From VXNF01 sp965116465 (GTDB lineage Bacteria; Actinomycetota; Acidimicrobiia; Acidimicrobiales; CATQHL01): a stretch of 64,000 nt of DNA. Position 1 is the stretch's first letter; each line of letters starts with the position of its first letter. The stretch spans positions 248,001-312,000 of the forward strand of contig OZ220687.1 in NCBI GenBank assembly GCA_965116465.1. Direction: 5' to 3'. Shown here in pieces: positions 56,187 through 64,000 of the stretch. Below the pieces are notes generated by a model. That model made no database searches and had not been told where the DNA came from. It saw only the letters and a list, made by a program, of their open reading frames with translations. The position numbers and the translations under genes are program-made.

Positions 56187-57355
56187 CAGCGCTCGGGGTC
56201 CGGGCCGCCGGTCGCGCCCGCGGCGAACGGAGCCCCGTCGGGATCGGCGCCGTGCAGATCCCGGAGCCAGGAGTCGAAGGTGCCGAAGAGGTAGTCGCTG
56301 TCGCTCGGGCCGGGGCCGGCCTCGGGGTGGTGCTGCACGCCGAAGGCGGGAACCTCCAGGCTGCGGAGACCCTCGGTGGTGCCGTCGTTGAGGTTGAGGT
56401 GCGTGATCTCGGTGCCTGCCAAGTCGCTGTCGGCCACACAGAAGTTGTGGTTCTGGCTGGTGATCTCCACGGCGCCGGTGGCGAGGTTGCGCACCGGGTG
56501 GTTGCCGCCGTGATGGCCGAAGGGCAGCTTGAACGTCTCCCCACCGAGCGCGGCGCCGAGCAGCTGGTGGCCCAGGCAGATGCCGAAGACGGGCACCTCG
56601 CCCAGCAGCCCCGCGATGACCTCGGTGGCTCCCCCCACCGCGGCGGGGTCGCCGGGACCGTTGGAGAGCAGCACACCGTGCGGGCGGCGGGCCAGGATCG
56701 CCGCCGCGCCGAAGCCGGCGGGCACCACCTCCACGTGGGCGATGCCGGCCAGCCGGCGCAGGATCGACGTCTTCACGCCGAAGTCCACGACACAAACGCG
56801 CCACGGACGCCGGCCGTCGCCACGGGTGGTGGCCCGCAGGTAGGGGCGCTCGCAGGTGACGGTTGCGACGAGGTCGACACCGTCGGTGCCGGGCTCGGCG
56901 GCGGCCGCGGCCCGCAGGTCCGTCTCCGTCGCCGTGCCGAAGGCGCCCACCATGGCGCCCGCCGAGCGGATGTGGCGGGTCAGCCGGCGGGTGTCGATGC
57001 CCGTGAGGCACGACAGGCCGTGGCGCACGAGGAACTCCTCCAGCCCGCCCCCCGCCCGCCAGCTGCTGGGGGTCGTCACGAGGTCGCGCACCACGAGCCC
57101 GCGGCAGAACGGTCGGCGGCTCTCGAAGTCCGCATCGCTGACGCCGTAGTTGCCGATGTGAGGGTAGGTGAAGGTGATGATCTGCCCCGCATAGGAGGGA
57201 TCGGTGAGGACCTCCTGGTAGCCGCACATGACGGTGTTGAACACCACCTCGCCGGCGGTCACGCCGCCCGGCGGCTCCGCACCCGCCACCTCGCCCTCGA
57301 AGACCTCGCCGTCGGCGAGTACCAGCGCACCGGGACGCCGCGCCGCCGGCGTCAT
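56186..57355 (-). CDS. carA: Carbamoyl-phosphate synthase small subunit
   Basis: CarA supplies ammonia from glutamine to CarB. The 389-residue product has the N-terminal CPSase domain (LVLADGEVFEGEVAGA, FTYPHIGNYGV) and the class I amidotransferase domain with nucleophile Cys in FGICLGHQLLGAALGG and His-Glu in QHHPEAGPGPSD. ATGA overlaps on both sides (pyrC, carB) imply tight co-translation. Confidence 0.96.
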
Positions 57356-58653
57356 CGCTGCGCCTCGCCGTCGACGACCAGCGCCTCGCCGGCGACGAGC
57401 GTGTGCCGCACCCTGCCGCGCAGCCGCCGCCCCACATAGGGCGTGTTGCGGCTGCGGCTGGCGCCACCGCTGTCGTCAGGAGTCCAGACCGCCGACGGAT
57501 CGAACACGCACAGGTTGGCCGGGCGGCCCGCTGCCACGGGCCCGCCGTGGCTGCCGTCGATGCCGGCGATGCGCGCCGGCCGCCACGACAGCAACCCCAG
57601 CACCTCCGCCGGTGCCAGATCCAGCTCGGTCAGGGCGAGGGCCAGGGCGGTCTCCAGGCCGAGCATTCCCGGTGGGGCCTCCTCGAAGGGACGGTCCTTG
57701 GCATCGGTGGTGTGGGGCGCGTGATCGGTGGCGATGGCGTCCAGGTTGCCCCGGGCCAGGGCGGCGCGCACCGCCGCCACGTCGTCCGCCGGGCGCAGCG
57801 GGGGGTTGACCTTGAAGCGGGCGTCGTAGGAGGCGCAGGACTCGTCGGTGAGCGTGAAGTGGTGCGGCGCAACCTCGGCGGTGACGGCCACGCCGCTGCG
57901 GCGCGCCGCCTCCACGATGGCCACCGAGCCGGCCGTCGAGAGGTGCTGGAAGTGCACCGGCGCGCCGGTGAGGCGGCTGAGCGCCACGTCGCGCATCACC
58001 ATGATCTCCTCGGCCTCGGCGGGGATGCCGGGAATGCCCAGCCGCGAGGACCACTCGCCCTCGTGCATGTGCCCCCCTGCCGCGAGGGAATCCACCTCAC
58101 AGTGCTGCGCCAGCCGCACCCCGAGGTCCGAGGCGTACTCCAGGGCGTTGCGCATGATCCCGGCGTCCTGCACCCCGCTGCCGTCGTCGGTGAAGAGCCG
58201 CACGCCGAGCGCCGCCATCTCGCCCATCGGGGCCAGGCGCTCCCCCGCCCGGTCAACGGTGATGGCTCCCGCCACCTCCACCTGGCAGAGCGCGGCGCGA
58301 CCCAACTCCTGCACCTCGCGCACCACCGCGGCCGAGTCGATGGCCGGGTTGGTGTTGGGCATCGCCACCACGGCGCTGAACCCGCCGAGCACGGCGGCAC
58401 GGCTGCCGGATTCCACGGTCTCGGCCTGCTCGCCCCCGGGCTGGCGCAGGTGGGCGTGCAGGTCCACCAGGCCCGGCGCCACGATGCAGCCGCGGGCGTC
58501 GAGGACTCGGTCACCGCCGCCGGCCGCCGCGGCCAGACCCTCGCCGACCGCCGCGATCGTGCCGTCGGACCCGACGAGCACGTCAGCCGCCCGCTCCCCG
58601 GTGGCGTCGATGACGGTGCCGCCGGCGATGACCAGCCGGGGCCGCTCAGCCAC
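57352..58653 (-). CDS. pyrC: Dihydroorotase (class I)
   Basis: PyrC closes carbamoyl aspartate to dihydroorotate. The 433-residue product has zinc ligands in VDLHAHLRQPG, the class I acidic site FTDDGSGVQD in place of the carboxylated lysine, EVAPHHFTLTDE, LKVNPPLR-type segment FKVNPPLRPADD and IATDHAPHT. GTG 58653 overlaps the pyrB stop by 8 bp. The N-terminal extension in the longer frame is pyrB DNA read in another frame. Confidence 0.95.
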   Translation of the reverse strand: MAERPRLVIAGGTVIDATGERAADVLVGSDGTIAAVGEGLAAAAGGGDRVLDARGCIVAPGLVDLHAHLRQPGGEQAETVESGSRAAVLGGFSAVVAMPNTNPAIDSAAVVREVQELGRAALCQVEVAGAITVDRAGERLAPMGEMAALGVRLFTDDGSGVQDAGIMRNALEYASDLGVRLAQHCEVDSLAAGGHMHEGEWSSRLGIPGIPAEAEEIMVMRDVALSRLTGAPVHFQHLSTAGSVAIVEAARRSGVAVTAEVAPHHFTLTDESCASYDARFKVNPPLRPADDVAAVRAALARGNLDAIATDHAPHTTDAKDRPFEEAPPGMLGLETALALALTELDLAPAEVLGLLSWRPARIAGIDGSHGGPVAAGRPANLCVFDPSAVWTPDDSGGASRSRNTPYVGRRLRGRVRHTLVAGEALVVDGEAQR

Positions 58654-59674
58654 CGCCCACCTCGGCGGGGGACGCCTGTTCGGGAGCCGGGGCGGCCTCG
58701 GCGTCGGGCCTCGAGGCGATCCCCGGTTCGGCCCCCAGCAGCCAGAAGAGCACCGCCATCCGCACCGAGACGCCATTGGCGACCTGCTCGGCGATCGTGG
58801 TGCAGGCCATCTCGGGCACTTCGGAGCCGATCTCGACCCCGCGGTTCATGGGACCGGGATGCATCACGATTGCGTGGTCGGCCAGGCGGCGGGCGCGTTC
58901 GGCGCTCAGCCCGAAGCGCTCGTGGAACTCGCGCAGGCTGGGCAGCAGTGCCCGCTCCTGCCGCTCGCGCTGCAGGCGCAGCAGGTACACCACATCGGCG
59001 CGGGGCAGGACATCGTCGATGCGGCTGCTGACGCCCACGCCCCAGCCGTCCACCGCAGGTGGCAGGAGCGTGGCCGGCGCCACCAGCGTGACCCCGGCAT
59101 CCAGCAGTTGCAGCGCCGCCACCAGCGATCGGGCCACGCGCGAGTGGGCGATGTCGCCCACGATCGCCACGTGCCGCCCCTCGACGTCGCCCAACCGCCG
59201 GCGGATCGTGTAGCAGTCCAGCAGGGCCTGGGTGGGGTGCTCGTGACAGCCGTCGCCGGCGTTGATCACCGCGGCGTCGAGCCAGCGGGACAGTTGCACC
59301 GCCACGCCGGCGCTGCGGTGCCGCACGACCACGCAGTCGACACCCATGGCCGTCACCGTCTGGGCCGTGTCGCGCAGCGACTCCCCCTTGCTCAGCGAGG
59401 AACTCCCGGCGCTGAACGTGGCGGTGTCGGCGGAGAGGCGCTTGGCCGCGGTCTCGAAGGAGAGGCGGGTGCGGGTGGAGTCCTCGAAGAACAGCGAGGC
59501 CACCGTCCGGCCCCGCAGCGCGGGGACTTTCGGGATGGCCCGGGTGTTGACCTCGGCGAAGCTCTCGGCGAGCCGCAGGATCTCGCGGATCCCGTCGCTG
59601 CCGAGGTCGCCGATGGACAGGAGGTGCCGCCGACCGCCGGCGCCGGCCACCGGATCCACCGGCGGCCCGCTCAT
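58646..59674 (-). CDS. pyrB: Aspartate carbamoyltransferase catalytic subunit
   Basis: The 342-residue product has the carbamoyl-phosphate motif FFEDSTRTRLSFETAAKRL, the SSLSKGESLRDT loop, HPTQALLDCYTI and the aspartate-binding MHPGPMNRGVEI. There is no regulatory subunit gene (pyrI), as expected for this group. A C-terminal Ala/Pro/Glu tail extends beyond the normal end by about 25 residues. The ATG overlaps the pyrR stop. Confidence 0.96.
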   Translation of the reverse strand: MSGPPVDPVAGAGGRRHLLSIGDLGSDGIREILRLAESFAEVNTRAIPKVPALRGRTVASLFFEDSTRTRLSFETAAKRLSADTATFSAGSSSLSKGESLRDTAQTVTAMGVDCVVVRHRSAGVAVQLSRWLDAAVINAGDGCHEHPTQALLDCYTIRRRLGDVEGRHVAIVGDIAHSRVARSLVAALQLLDAGVTLVAPATLLPPAVDGWGVGVSSRIDDVLPRADVVYLLRLQRERQERALLPSLREFHERFGLSAERARRLADHAIVMHPGPMNRGVEIGSEVPEMACTTIAEQVANGVSVRMAVLFWLLGAEPGIASRPDAEAAPAPEQASPAEVGGG

Positions 59675-60318
59675 ACCGTCACCCCCAGAACGACGCCCCG
59701 GTCGCTGACGTCCACCATCTCCTCGCGGCGGGTGGGCAGGTTCTTGCCCACGTAGTCGGCCCTGATCGGGAGCTCGCGGTGGCCCCGGTCGACCATCACC
59801 GCCAGCTGCACGGCGCGGGGGCGCCCGAAGTCGCAGACCGCGTCGAGTGCGGCCCGCACGGTGCGTCCCGTGTACAGCACGTCGTCCACCAACACCACGG
59901 TGCGTCCCGTCAGGTCGCCCGAGATCGTGGTGGGGGCCTGCACCAGCACGGGCCGCAGCCCGATGTCGTCGCGGTGCATGGCCACGTCCAGCGATCCGCG
60001 GGGCACATCGGCGCCGTCGATCTCGGCCAGCAGCGCGGCCAGCCGTTCGGCCAGGAAGACTCCCCCGGTCTGCAGCCCCACCAGCACCAGGTCCGCCGTG
60101 CCGTCGTTGCGTTCGATGATCTCGTGTGCCATGCGCCGCAGCGCCCGGCCGAGCGCCTCGGCGTCCATGATCTCGACCCGGGGCACGAAATCCCCCGGTG
60201 TGCCGGCGTGACGCCCGGCGGCGGTGACAGCCCCGGCGCGAGCGGGATCGGTGGCCGCCGCCCGGGCTCTGCGCTCGCGATCGGACAGCGTTCCACCTCC
60301 GGTCCGTGCGGGCCTCAC
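59671..60318 (-). CDS. pyrR: PyrR bifunctional pyr-operon regulator / uracil phosphoribosyltransferase
   Basis: PyrR senses UMP and binds pyr mRNA; it also has phosphoribosyltransferase activity. The product has the PRPP motif VVLVDDVLYTGRTVRAALDA, VGLQTGGVFLAERLA and the basic C-terminal RGHRELPIRADYVGKNLPT. The track-long start is GTG 60318, but a perfect GGAGGTGG lies inside the first codons, 7 nt before CTG 60288, so CTG may be the true start. It heads the pyr operon and probably controls it. Confidence 0.92.
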   Translation of the reverse strand: MRPARTGGGTLSDRERRARAAATDPARAGAVTAAGRHAGTPGDFVPRVEIMDAEALGRALRRMAHEIIERNDGTADLVLVGLQTGGVFLAERLAALLAEIDGADVPRGSLDVAMHRDDIGLRPVLVQAPTTISGDLTGRTVVLVDDVLYTGRTVRAALDAVCDFGRPRAVQLAVMVDRGHRELPIRADYVGKNLPTRREEMVDVSDRGVVLGVTV

Positions 60319-60433
60319 GGGACCCGCTTAACGGTCGGGTGACGGTACCACGGCGGTGGCCCGACGCCACGCATCCCCGCCGGCGGGTCCCGCAACGCCG
60401 GCTCGGCGCGGCCGCCGGCCGGATCCGCAGGCT

Positions 60434-60925
60434 CTAGCGGTCCCAGAACCCCCGGTGGGCCTCGACGGCCTCGGCGGTCAGGTGCGGACCGCTGACCTCG
60501 ACGTGGCGCTGCCCGCTGGCCAGCACGTCGCGGCAGCCGAGCCCGGTCATGGTCGGGTTCCCGCCACCCTCGCCGCCGGCCAACGGCAGCAGGTCGGTCT
60601 CGCCCATGGCGTAGACGAGCCGGTTGACCCCGGCCCAGTACATGGCGCCCGAGCACATGGAGCACGGCTCGCAGCTGGAGTAGAAGGTGCCGCCCGCGAT
60701 CTGGGTGGCGCTGAGAGTGCGGCCGATCCGTCGAGCCAGATTGGTCTCGGCGTGGCCGATGAGGTCGCCGGCGGTGACCACCGAGTTCTCGGCCTCGGCG
60801 AGCACGCTGCCGTCCCGGTCCACGAAGATCGCCCCGAACGGGTGGTTGCCGTTGGCTCGCGAGCGCTTGGACACCTCGATCGCCCGCCGCAGGAACGCCT
60901 CGTCCCGCTCGCTCAGTGCCGACAT
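60434..60925 (-). CDS. Nucleoside/guanine deaminase, CDA fold
   Basis: The 163-residue zinc deaminase has the HAE motif in GHAETNLARRIG and the PCxxC motif in SCEPCSMCSGAMYWAG. NHPFGAIFVDRDGSV and the length are typical of guanine or tRNA-adenosine deaminase relatives. NGNHPFGA and the C-terminal VLASGQRHVEVSGP favour a free-base or nucleoside deaminase over TadA. Lying between nusB and pyrR, it may serve purine or pyrimidine salvage, but the exact substrate is not determined. Confidence 0.85.
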   Translation of the reverse strand: MSALSERDEAFLRRAIEVSKRSRANGNHPFGAIFVDRDGSVLAEAENSVVTAGDLIGHAETNLARRIGRTLSATQIAGGTFYSSCEPCSMCSGAMYWAGVNRLVYAMGETDLLPLAGGEGGGNPTMTGLGCRDVLASGQRHVEVSGPHLTAEAVEAHRGFWDR

Positions 60926-60988
60926 GTCAGGTCACCTCCCGTGGCGGACATCCGGACCGGCCGAAGCATCAAGCATCGCCGTCCGCCA

Positions 60989-61040
60989 CTGGATTCCGGC
61001 CCCGGATCGAGTCCGGGGCAGGCTCTTCGCCGGAATGACG
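60989..61040. repeat. REP-like nested palindromic element
   Basis: The element opens CTGGATTCCGG and closes CCGGAATGACG, with an inner perfect stem CCCCGGA/TCCGGGG around TCGAG. It lies between nusB and the deaminase gene. The outer ends resemble the widespread tGGATTCC...GGAATGAc class of dispersed bacterial intergenic repeats. Only one copy is obvious in this window. Confidence 0.55.
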
Positions 61041-61077
61041 ATGCACCCGGCGATCCCACTCCGGGTCGTCCGCCACG

Positions 61078-61506
61078 CTAGGCGCGCAGGCGGCCGGCGA
61101 CCGTGGCCAGGATGCCGTTGACGAAGCGGCCCGAGGACGCCGTGGAGTAGAGGTTGGCGAGTTCCACCGCTTCGTTCAGCACCACCGCCACCGGCGCTTG
61201 CGGCCGGTGGGCCAGTTCGTAGACGGCGAGGCGCAGGATGGCGCGGTCCACCGGCGCCATGCGCGCCACCGACCAGTCCACGGCCACCTCCTCCAACAAC
61301 TCGTCGATGGCCTCGCCGTGCGCGGCGACGCCCTCGATCAGCTCGGTGGCCAGCGGCGACGGCGGCAGGTCCTGGCGGCTGAGCAGCTCCCCGACGGCGA
61401 CCTCTCGGGACTCGGCCTCGTAGAGCAGCCCCAGCGCCCGCTCGCGCGCCCCCCGGGCCTCGCTCCGGGCGCCGGGGGTGGCGTCGGGATCGGCGCGCCC
61501 GCTCAC
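61078..61506 (-). CDS. nusB: Transcription antitermination factor NusB
   Basis: NusB with S10 (NusE) binds boxA of rRNA leaders. The 142-residue product is the usual all-helical domain: ARERALGLLYEAESREVAVG, LIEGVAAHGEAIDELLEEV, APVDRAILRLAVYELAHR, VVLNEAVELANLYSTASSG and RFVNGILATVAGRL. It overlaps the efp stop by 4 bp and so is coupled to it, the conserved efp-nusB order. Confidence 0.95.
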   Translation of the reverse strand: MSGRADPDATPGARSEARGARERALGLLYEAESREVAVGELLSRQDLPPSPLATELIEGVAAHGEAIDELLEEVAVDWSVARMAPVDRAILRLAVYELAHRPQAPVAVVLNEAVELANLYSTASSGRFVNGILATVAGRLRA

Positions 61507-62066
61507 CCTCGTGCGATGTACTGGCCCGAGCGGGTGTCCACCTTGATGCGCTCGCCGGGCTCGATGAACAGCGGCACCGACACCACCAGGCCGGTTTCGG
61601 TGACGGCCGGCTTGGTGGCTCCCGAGACCCTGTCGCCCTGGATGCCCGGCTCGGTCTCGGTGACCGCCAGGGTGACCGCGGCGGGCAGGTCGGTGCCCAC
61701 GATCTCGCTGCCGTACATCTGCAGGATCACCGAGTCGCCCTCGATGATGTAGTTCCCGGTATCGCCCAGAGTGGCCTCATCGACGTAGAGCTGCTCGTAG
61801 GTCTCGCCGTCCATGAACACCCGAGCCTCACCGTCGCGGTACAGGTACTGCATGGAGCGCTTGTCGATGATGGCCCGCTCCACCTTCTCGCCGGCCCGGA
61901 AGGTGCGCTCCAGCACCGCTCCGGTGCGCGCGTTCTTGAGGGTGGTGCGCACGAAGGCGTGACCCTTGCCGGGTTTGACGTGCTGGAACTCCACGACCGA
62001 GAAGAGCCCCTCACCCAGGTCGAGCGTCATGCCCGTCTTCAGGTCATTGGTGGTGATGGCGACCAT
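61503..62066 (-). CDS. efp: Translation elongation factor P
   Basis: EF-P rescues ribosomes stalled at polyproline. The 187-residue product has the KOW-like domain I (TTNDLKTGMTLDLGEGLFSV, HVKPGKGHAFVRTTLKN with Lys34 at the loop tip), central OB domain (LYRDGEARVFMDGETYEQ) and C-terminal OB domain ending IKVDTRSGQYIARG. No modification gene is seen nearby. Several Pro-rich proteins in this window, such as the binding lipoprotein, would depend on it. Confidence 0.97.
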   Translation of the reverse strand: MVAITTNDLKTGMTLDLGEGLFSVVEFQHVKPGKGHAFVRTTLKNARTGAVLERTFRAGEKVERAIIDKRSMQYLYRDGEARVFMDGETYEQLYVDEATLGDTGNYIIEGDSVILQMYGSEIVGTDLPAAVTLAVTETEPGIQGDRVSGATKPAVTETGLVVSVPLFIEPGERIKVDTRSGQYIARG

Positions 62067-62108
62067 TCGTGCCTCCGTTGGGTGTGGCTCCGTCGGATGT
62101 GACCGGCC

Positions 62109-63311
62109 TCAGGCCACGACCAGCGTCTTGGGCGAGCACGTGAGGCGGCGGCAACCGTCGCCGGTCACGACCACGGTGTCCTCGATGCGCACGCCGCCGC
62201 TGCCGGCCAGGTAGATGCCCGGCTCGACGGTGACGATCTCGCCGGCGGCCAGCACCTCGTCGGAGCGGCTGCTGAGGCTGGGCGCCTCGTGGATGTCGAG
62301 GCCCACGCCGTGGCCGGTGCTGTGCATGAAGGCCTCGCCCCAGCCGGCCTCGCTGATGAGATCGCGGCAGACCGCGTCCACGTCCGCGCACGACACCCCG
62401 TCGGTGACGGCCTCCACGCCGGCCTGCTGCGCCTCCCGCACCACCTCGAAGATCCTCTCGCCGGGGGATCGCGGCTCGCCCACGCAGACCGTGCGGGTCA
62501 TGTCGGAGCGGTAGCCGTCCACGATCGCCCCGAAGTCGATGACCACCAGGTCTCCGGGCTCGATGGGGCGCGGGCCCGGGCGGGCGTGCGGCAGGGCGCT
62601 GTTCTCGCCGGCCGCCACGATGGTGTCGAACGCCGAGCCGGAGGCGCCGCGGCGGCGCATGAGATGATCCAACTCGGCCGCCACGTCGCTCTCGGTGGGA
62701 CGCTCGGCCAGGCGCGGCAGCACCTCGGCGAGGGCGCCGTCCGCCGCCGCGGCGGCGGCCGCCACCCGGGCCACCTCCTCGGGCGACTTGCGGCGGCGCA
62801 GGCGTTCGATCACGCCCGTGGAGGGAACCAGCTCGGCGCCGTCGAACCACTCGCCGGCGAACCGCCGGTAGCGGGACCAGCTGACATTGTCGGCCTCCAG
62901 GGCGAGACGACCCAGCCCGCTGACCGCGGCGGCAGCCGCCTCCTGCTGCTCGCTGGGGCGGTTGGCGATGATGACGCGGCCCTCGACCCCCGCGGCCTCC
63001 AACTCGGCCGGCGCCTGCGTGGCGTAGCGACCGTCGGTGATGACCAGCAGGTCGTCCGCCGTGAGCACCACGACCATGGCGGAGCCGCTGAAGCCGGTGA
63101 GCCAGCGACCGTTCGCCAGGTTGGTGAGCACCAGGGCGTCGACCGGCTCGGCCGCCGGGCCGTTGCCCTCGGCGCCCGGCACGGCGGCGACCTTCACCCC
63201 CTCGGCCAGGACCTCCCGCACGCTCGCCGCCCTGCCGGCGAGGCGCAGCGGCGGCAGGCCCGCCGCCACCGACGGCGATCCCGCCGTGGCGCCCACCGCG
63301 CTCGCCTCCAT
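62109..63311 (-). CDS. pepQ: Xaa-Pro aminopeptidase / dipeptidase (M24B)
   Basis: The 400-residue metallopeptidase has an N-terminal creatinase-like domain (LTGFSGSAMVVVLTADDLLV) and the pita-bread catalytic domain with the five metal ligands: VVIDFGAIVDGYRSDMTRTV (two Asp), HSTGHGVGLDIHEAP (His), TVEPGIYL (Glu) and VRIEDTVVV (Glu). It cleaves Xaa-Pro bonds. The order aroQ-pepQ-efp-nusB is widely conserved. The gene symbol follows this synteny; pepP-type activity is not excluded. Confidence 0.9.
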   Translation of the reverse strand: MEASAVGATAGSPSVAAGLPPLRLAGRAASVREVLAEGVKVAAVPGAEGNGPAAEPVDALVLTNLANGRWLTGFSGSAMVVVLTADDLLVITDGRYATQAPAELEAAGVEGRVIIANRPSEQQEAAAAAVSGLGRLALEADNVSWSRYRRFAGEWFDGAELVPSTGVIERLRRRKSPEEVARVAAAAAAADGALAEVLPRLAERPTESDVAAELDHLMRRRGASGSAFDTIVAAGENSALPHARPGPRPIEPGDLVVIDFGAIVDGYRSDMTRTVCVGEPRSPGERIFEVVREAQQAGVEAVTDGVSCADVDAVCRDLISEAGWGEAFMHSTGHGVGLDIHEAPSLSSRSDEVLAAGEIVTVEPGIYLAGSGGVRIEDTVVVTGDGCRRLTCSPKTLVVA

Positions 63312-63312
63312 C

Positions 63313-63771
63313 TCAGCCGCCTGCCAGTTCGGCGGCCGCCTCGACGGCCAGCCGGTAGCCCAACCCGCCGAAACCGCAGATCAGGCCGTCGGCGACCGGG
63401 GCGACGACGGACGCCTGCCGCCAGGCGTCGCGGGTGTACGGGTTCGAGAGGTGCAACTCCACCACCGGGCCGGCGAAGGCCGCCAGGGCGTCCTGCAGCG
63501 CCCGCGAGTAGTGCGAGAGGGCACCGGCGTTGATGACGATGGCGGCTGCCCTGCCGACGGCCCCGCCGACCGCGTCCACCAGGTCGCCCTCGTGGTTGGA
63601 CTGCACGTGCTCCAGAGCGAAGCCGGCCTCGGCGGCGGCCGCGGTCGCCGTGCGGACGTGGTCCTCCAGCGTGTCGGTTCCGTAGACCTCGGGCTCGCGC
63701 TGTCCGAGCAACTGCAGGTTGGGGCCCGACAGCAGGAGGATCACGGGAGCTGGGTTGGGAGTCTGATTCAT
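63313..63771 (-). CDS. aroQ: 3-dehydroquinate dehydratase, type II
   Basis: AroQ performs the third step of the shikimate pathway. The 152-residue product has LSGPNLQLLGQREPEVYGTD (catalytic Arg and Tyr), QSNHEGDLVDAV, INAGALSHYSRALQDAL and VELHLSNPYTRDAWRQ with the conserved His. The length is that of the small dodecameric type II enzyme. It overlaps the aroB stop by 4 bp. Confidence 0.96.
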   Translation of the reverse strand: MNQTPNPAPVILLLSGPNLQLLGQREPEVYGTDTLEDHVRTATAAAAEAGFALEHVQSNHEGDLVDAVGGAVGRAAAIVINAGALSHYSRALQDALAAFAGPVVELHLSNPYTRDAWRQASVVAPVADGLICGFGGLGYRLAVEAAAELAGG

Positions 63772-64000
63772 CTGATCGCCTCCAGGGCTTCGGCCAGCAC
63801 GACCCGGTCCACGCCGCGCACCGGCTCGGGCCCGCGCGGACCGTCGAGGACGAGGGTCAGTTCGCCGACGGCCTTCTTGTCCCGGCCGAACAGATCGATG
63901 AGTTCGCCGGTCTCGGTACCTGCCGGCAGCGTTGCGGACAGACCGTAGGCACTCACGACCTGCCGGTGCTCGGCCACCCTATCGTCGTCGATGCGCCCGA
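63768..64000 (-). CDS. aroB: 3-dehydroquinate synthase, C-terminal end (cut by window edge)
   Basis: About 77 C-terminal residues are visible: RVAEHRQVVSAYGLSATLPA, LIDLFGRDKKAVGELTLVLD and a closing VDRVVLAEALEAIR. DKKAxxGxLxxVL is the characteristic C-terminal pattern of AroB. The catalytic NAD and zinc sites are outside the window. The 4-bp overlap with aroQ marks the start of an aro operon that runs into pepQ-efp-nusB. Confidence 0.88.
   Translation of the reverse strand, partial: GRIDDDRVAEHRQVVSAYGLSATLPAGTETGELIDLFGRDKKAVGELTLVLDGPRGPEPVRGVDRVVLAEALEAIR

Overview
The window is a GC-rich (roughly 70%) bacterial chromosome segment. Compact operons with 4-bp ATGA/GTGA overlaps, many GTG starts, actinobacterial markers (mihF, a helicase-degenerate PriA, DUF222-HNH proteins, a DUF1844 gene beside infC) and several catabolic P450, acyl-CoA dehydrogenase and CoA-transferase genes point to an Actinomycetota member, most likely of the Acidimicrobiia. 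The phylum is inferred from gene content; no rRNA gene is present. I found no tRNA, rRNA, CRISPR array, prophage or complete insertion sequence.

Layout. 1-2.5 kb: translation operon infC-rpmI-rplT-TrmH-type methyltransferase on the minus strand, with a structured leader and a divergent DUF1844 gene. 2.5-8.2 kb: DUF222-HNH protein, hisG, mog, fmt-def and a small-domain methyltransferase. 8.2-11 kb: aldehyde dehydrogenase and acyl-CoA dehydrogenase. 11-14.9 kb: lineage-specific material (aspartyl-protease remnant, repeat-rich lipoprotein with a duplicated domain, secreted protein, DUF4143 ATPase with a palindromic operator). 14.9-27.8 kb: a catabolic and transport island: P450, acetoacetate-decarboxylase-like protein, FAH-family hydrolase, Liv-type binding protein, LivH, a fused LivM-LivG, acyl-CoA dehydrogenase, zinc alcohol dehydrogenase, second P450, class III CoA-transferase and LivF. 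27.8-31.8 kb: a loose region with a membrane coiled-coil protein, an AbiE-type toxin-antitoxin locus whose toxin has lost its catalytic core, and an unknown protein. 31.9-39.6 kb: a second catabolic island with a glutamine-synthetase-like ligase, MarR regulator, HpaD-type extradiol dioxygenase, FAH-family hydrolase, cupin, FAD monooxygenase, third P450 and a GMP-synthase-like amidotransferase.

39.9-64 kb: housekeeping genes on the minus strand: aroB(partial)-aroQ-pepQ-efp-nusB, a nucleoside deaminase, pyrR-pyrB-pyrC-carA-carB-pyrD-pyrF, mihF, gmk, rpoZ, coaBC, and then metK-priA. A 5.2-kb segment (43.0-48.2 kb) separates coaBC from metK. It carries a nicD/nicX-like pair, an aspartyl protease, a frameshifted gene and a second DUF222-HNH protein.

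How it fits together. The pyr genes form one translationally coupled operon for UMP synthesis, probably controlled by PyrR. The two catabolic islands may act together: a near-identical half-site (TCCAAACGA) lies before the transporter binding-protein gene and before the dioxygenase gene, so the MarR protein could control both uptake and ring cleavage. The pairing of a glutamine-synthetase-like ligase with a glutaminase-fold hydrolase, P450, flavin monooxygenase and extradiol dioxygenase resembles the gamma-glutamylation strategy known from aniline and putrescine catabolism. I consider this the most interesting candidate system here. All functional calls come from reading translated sequences; no search was run.
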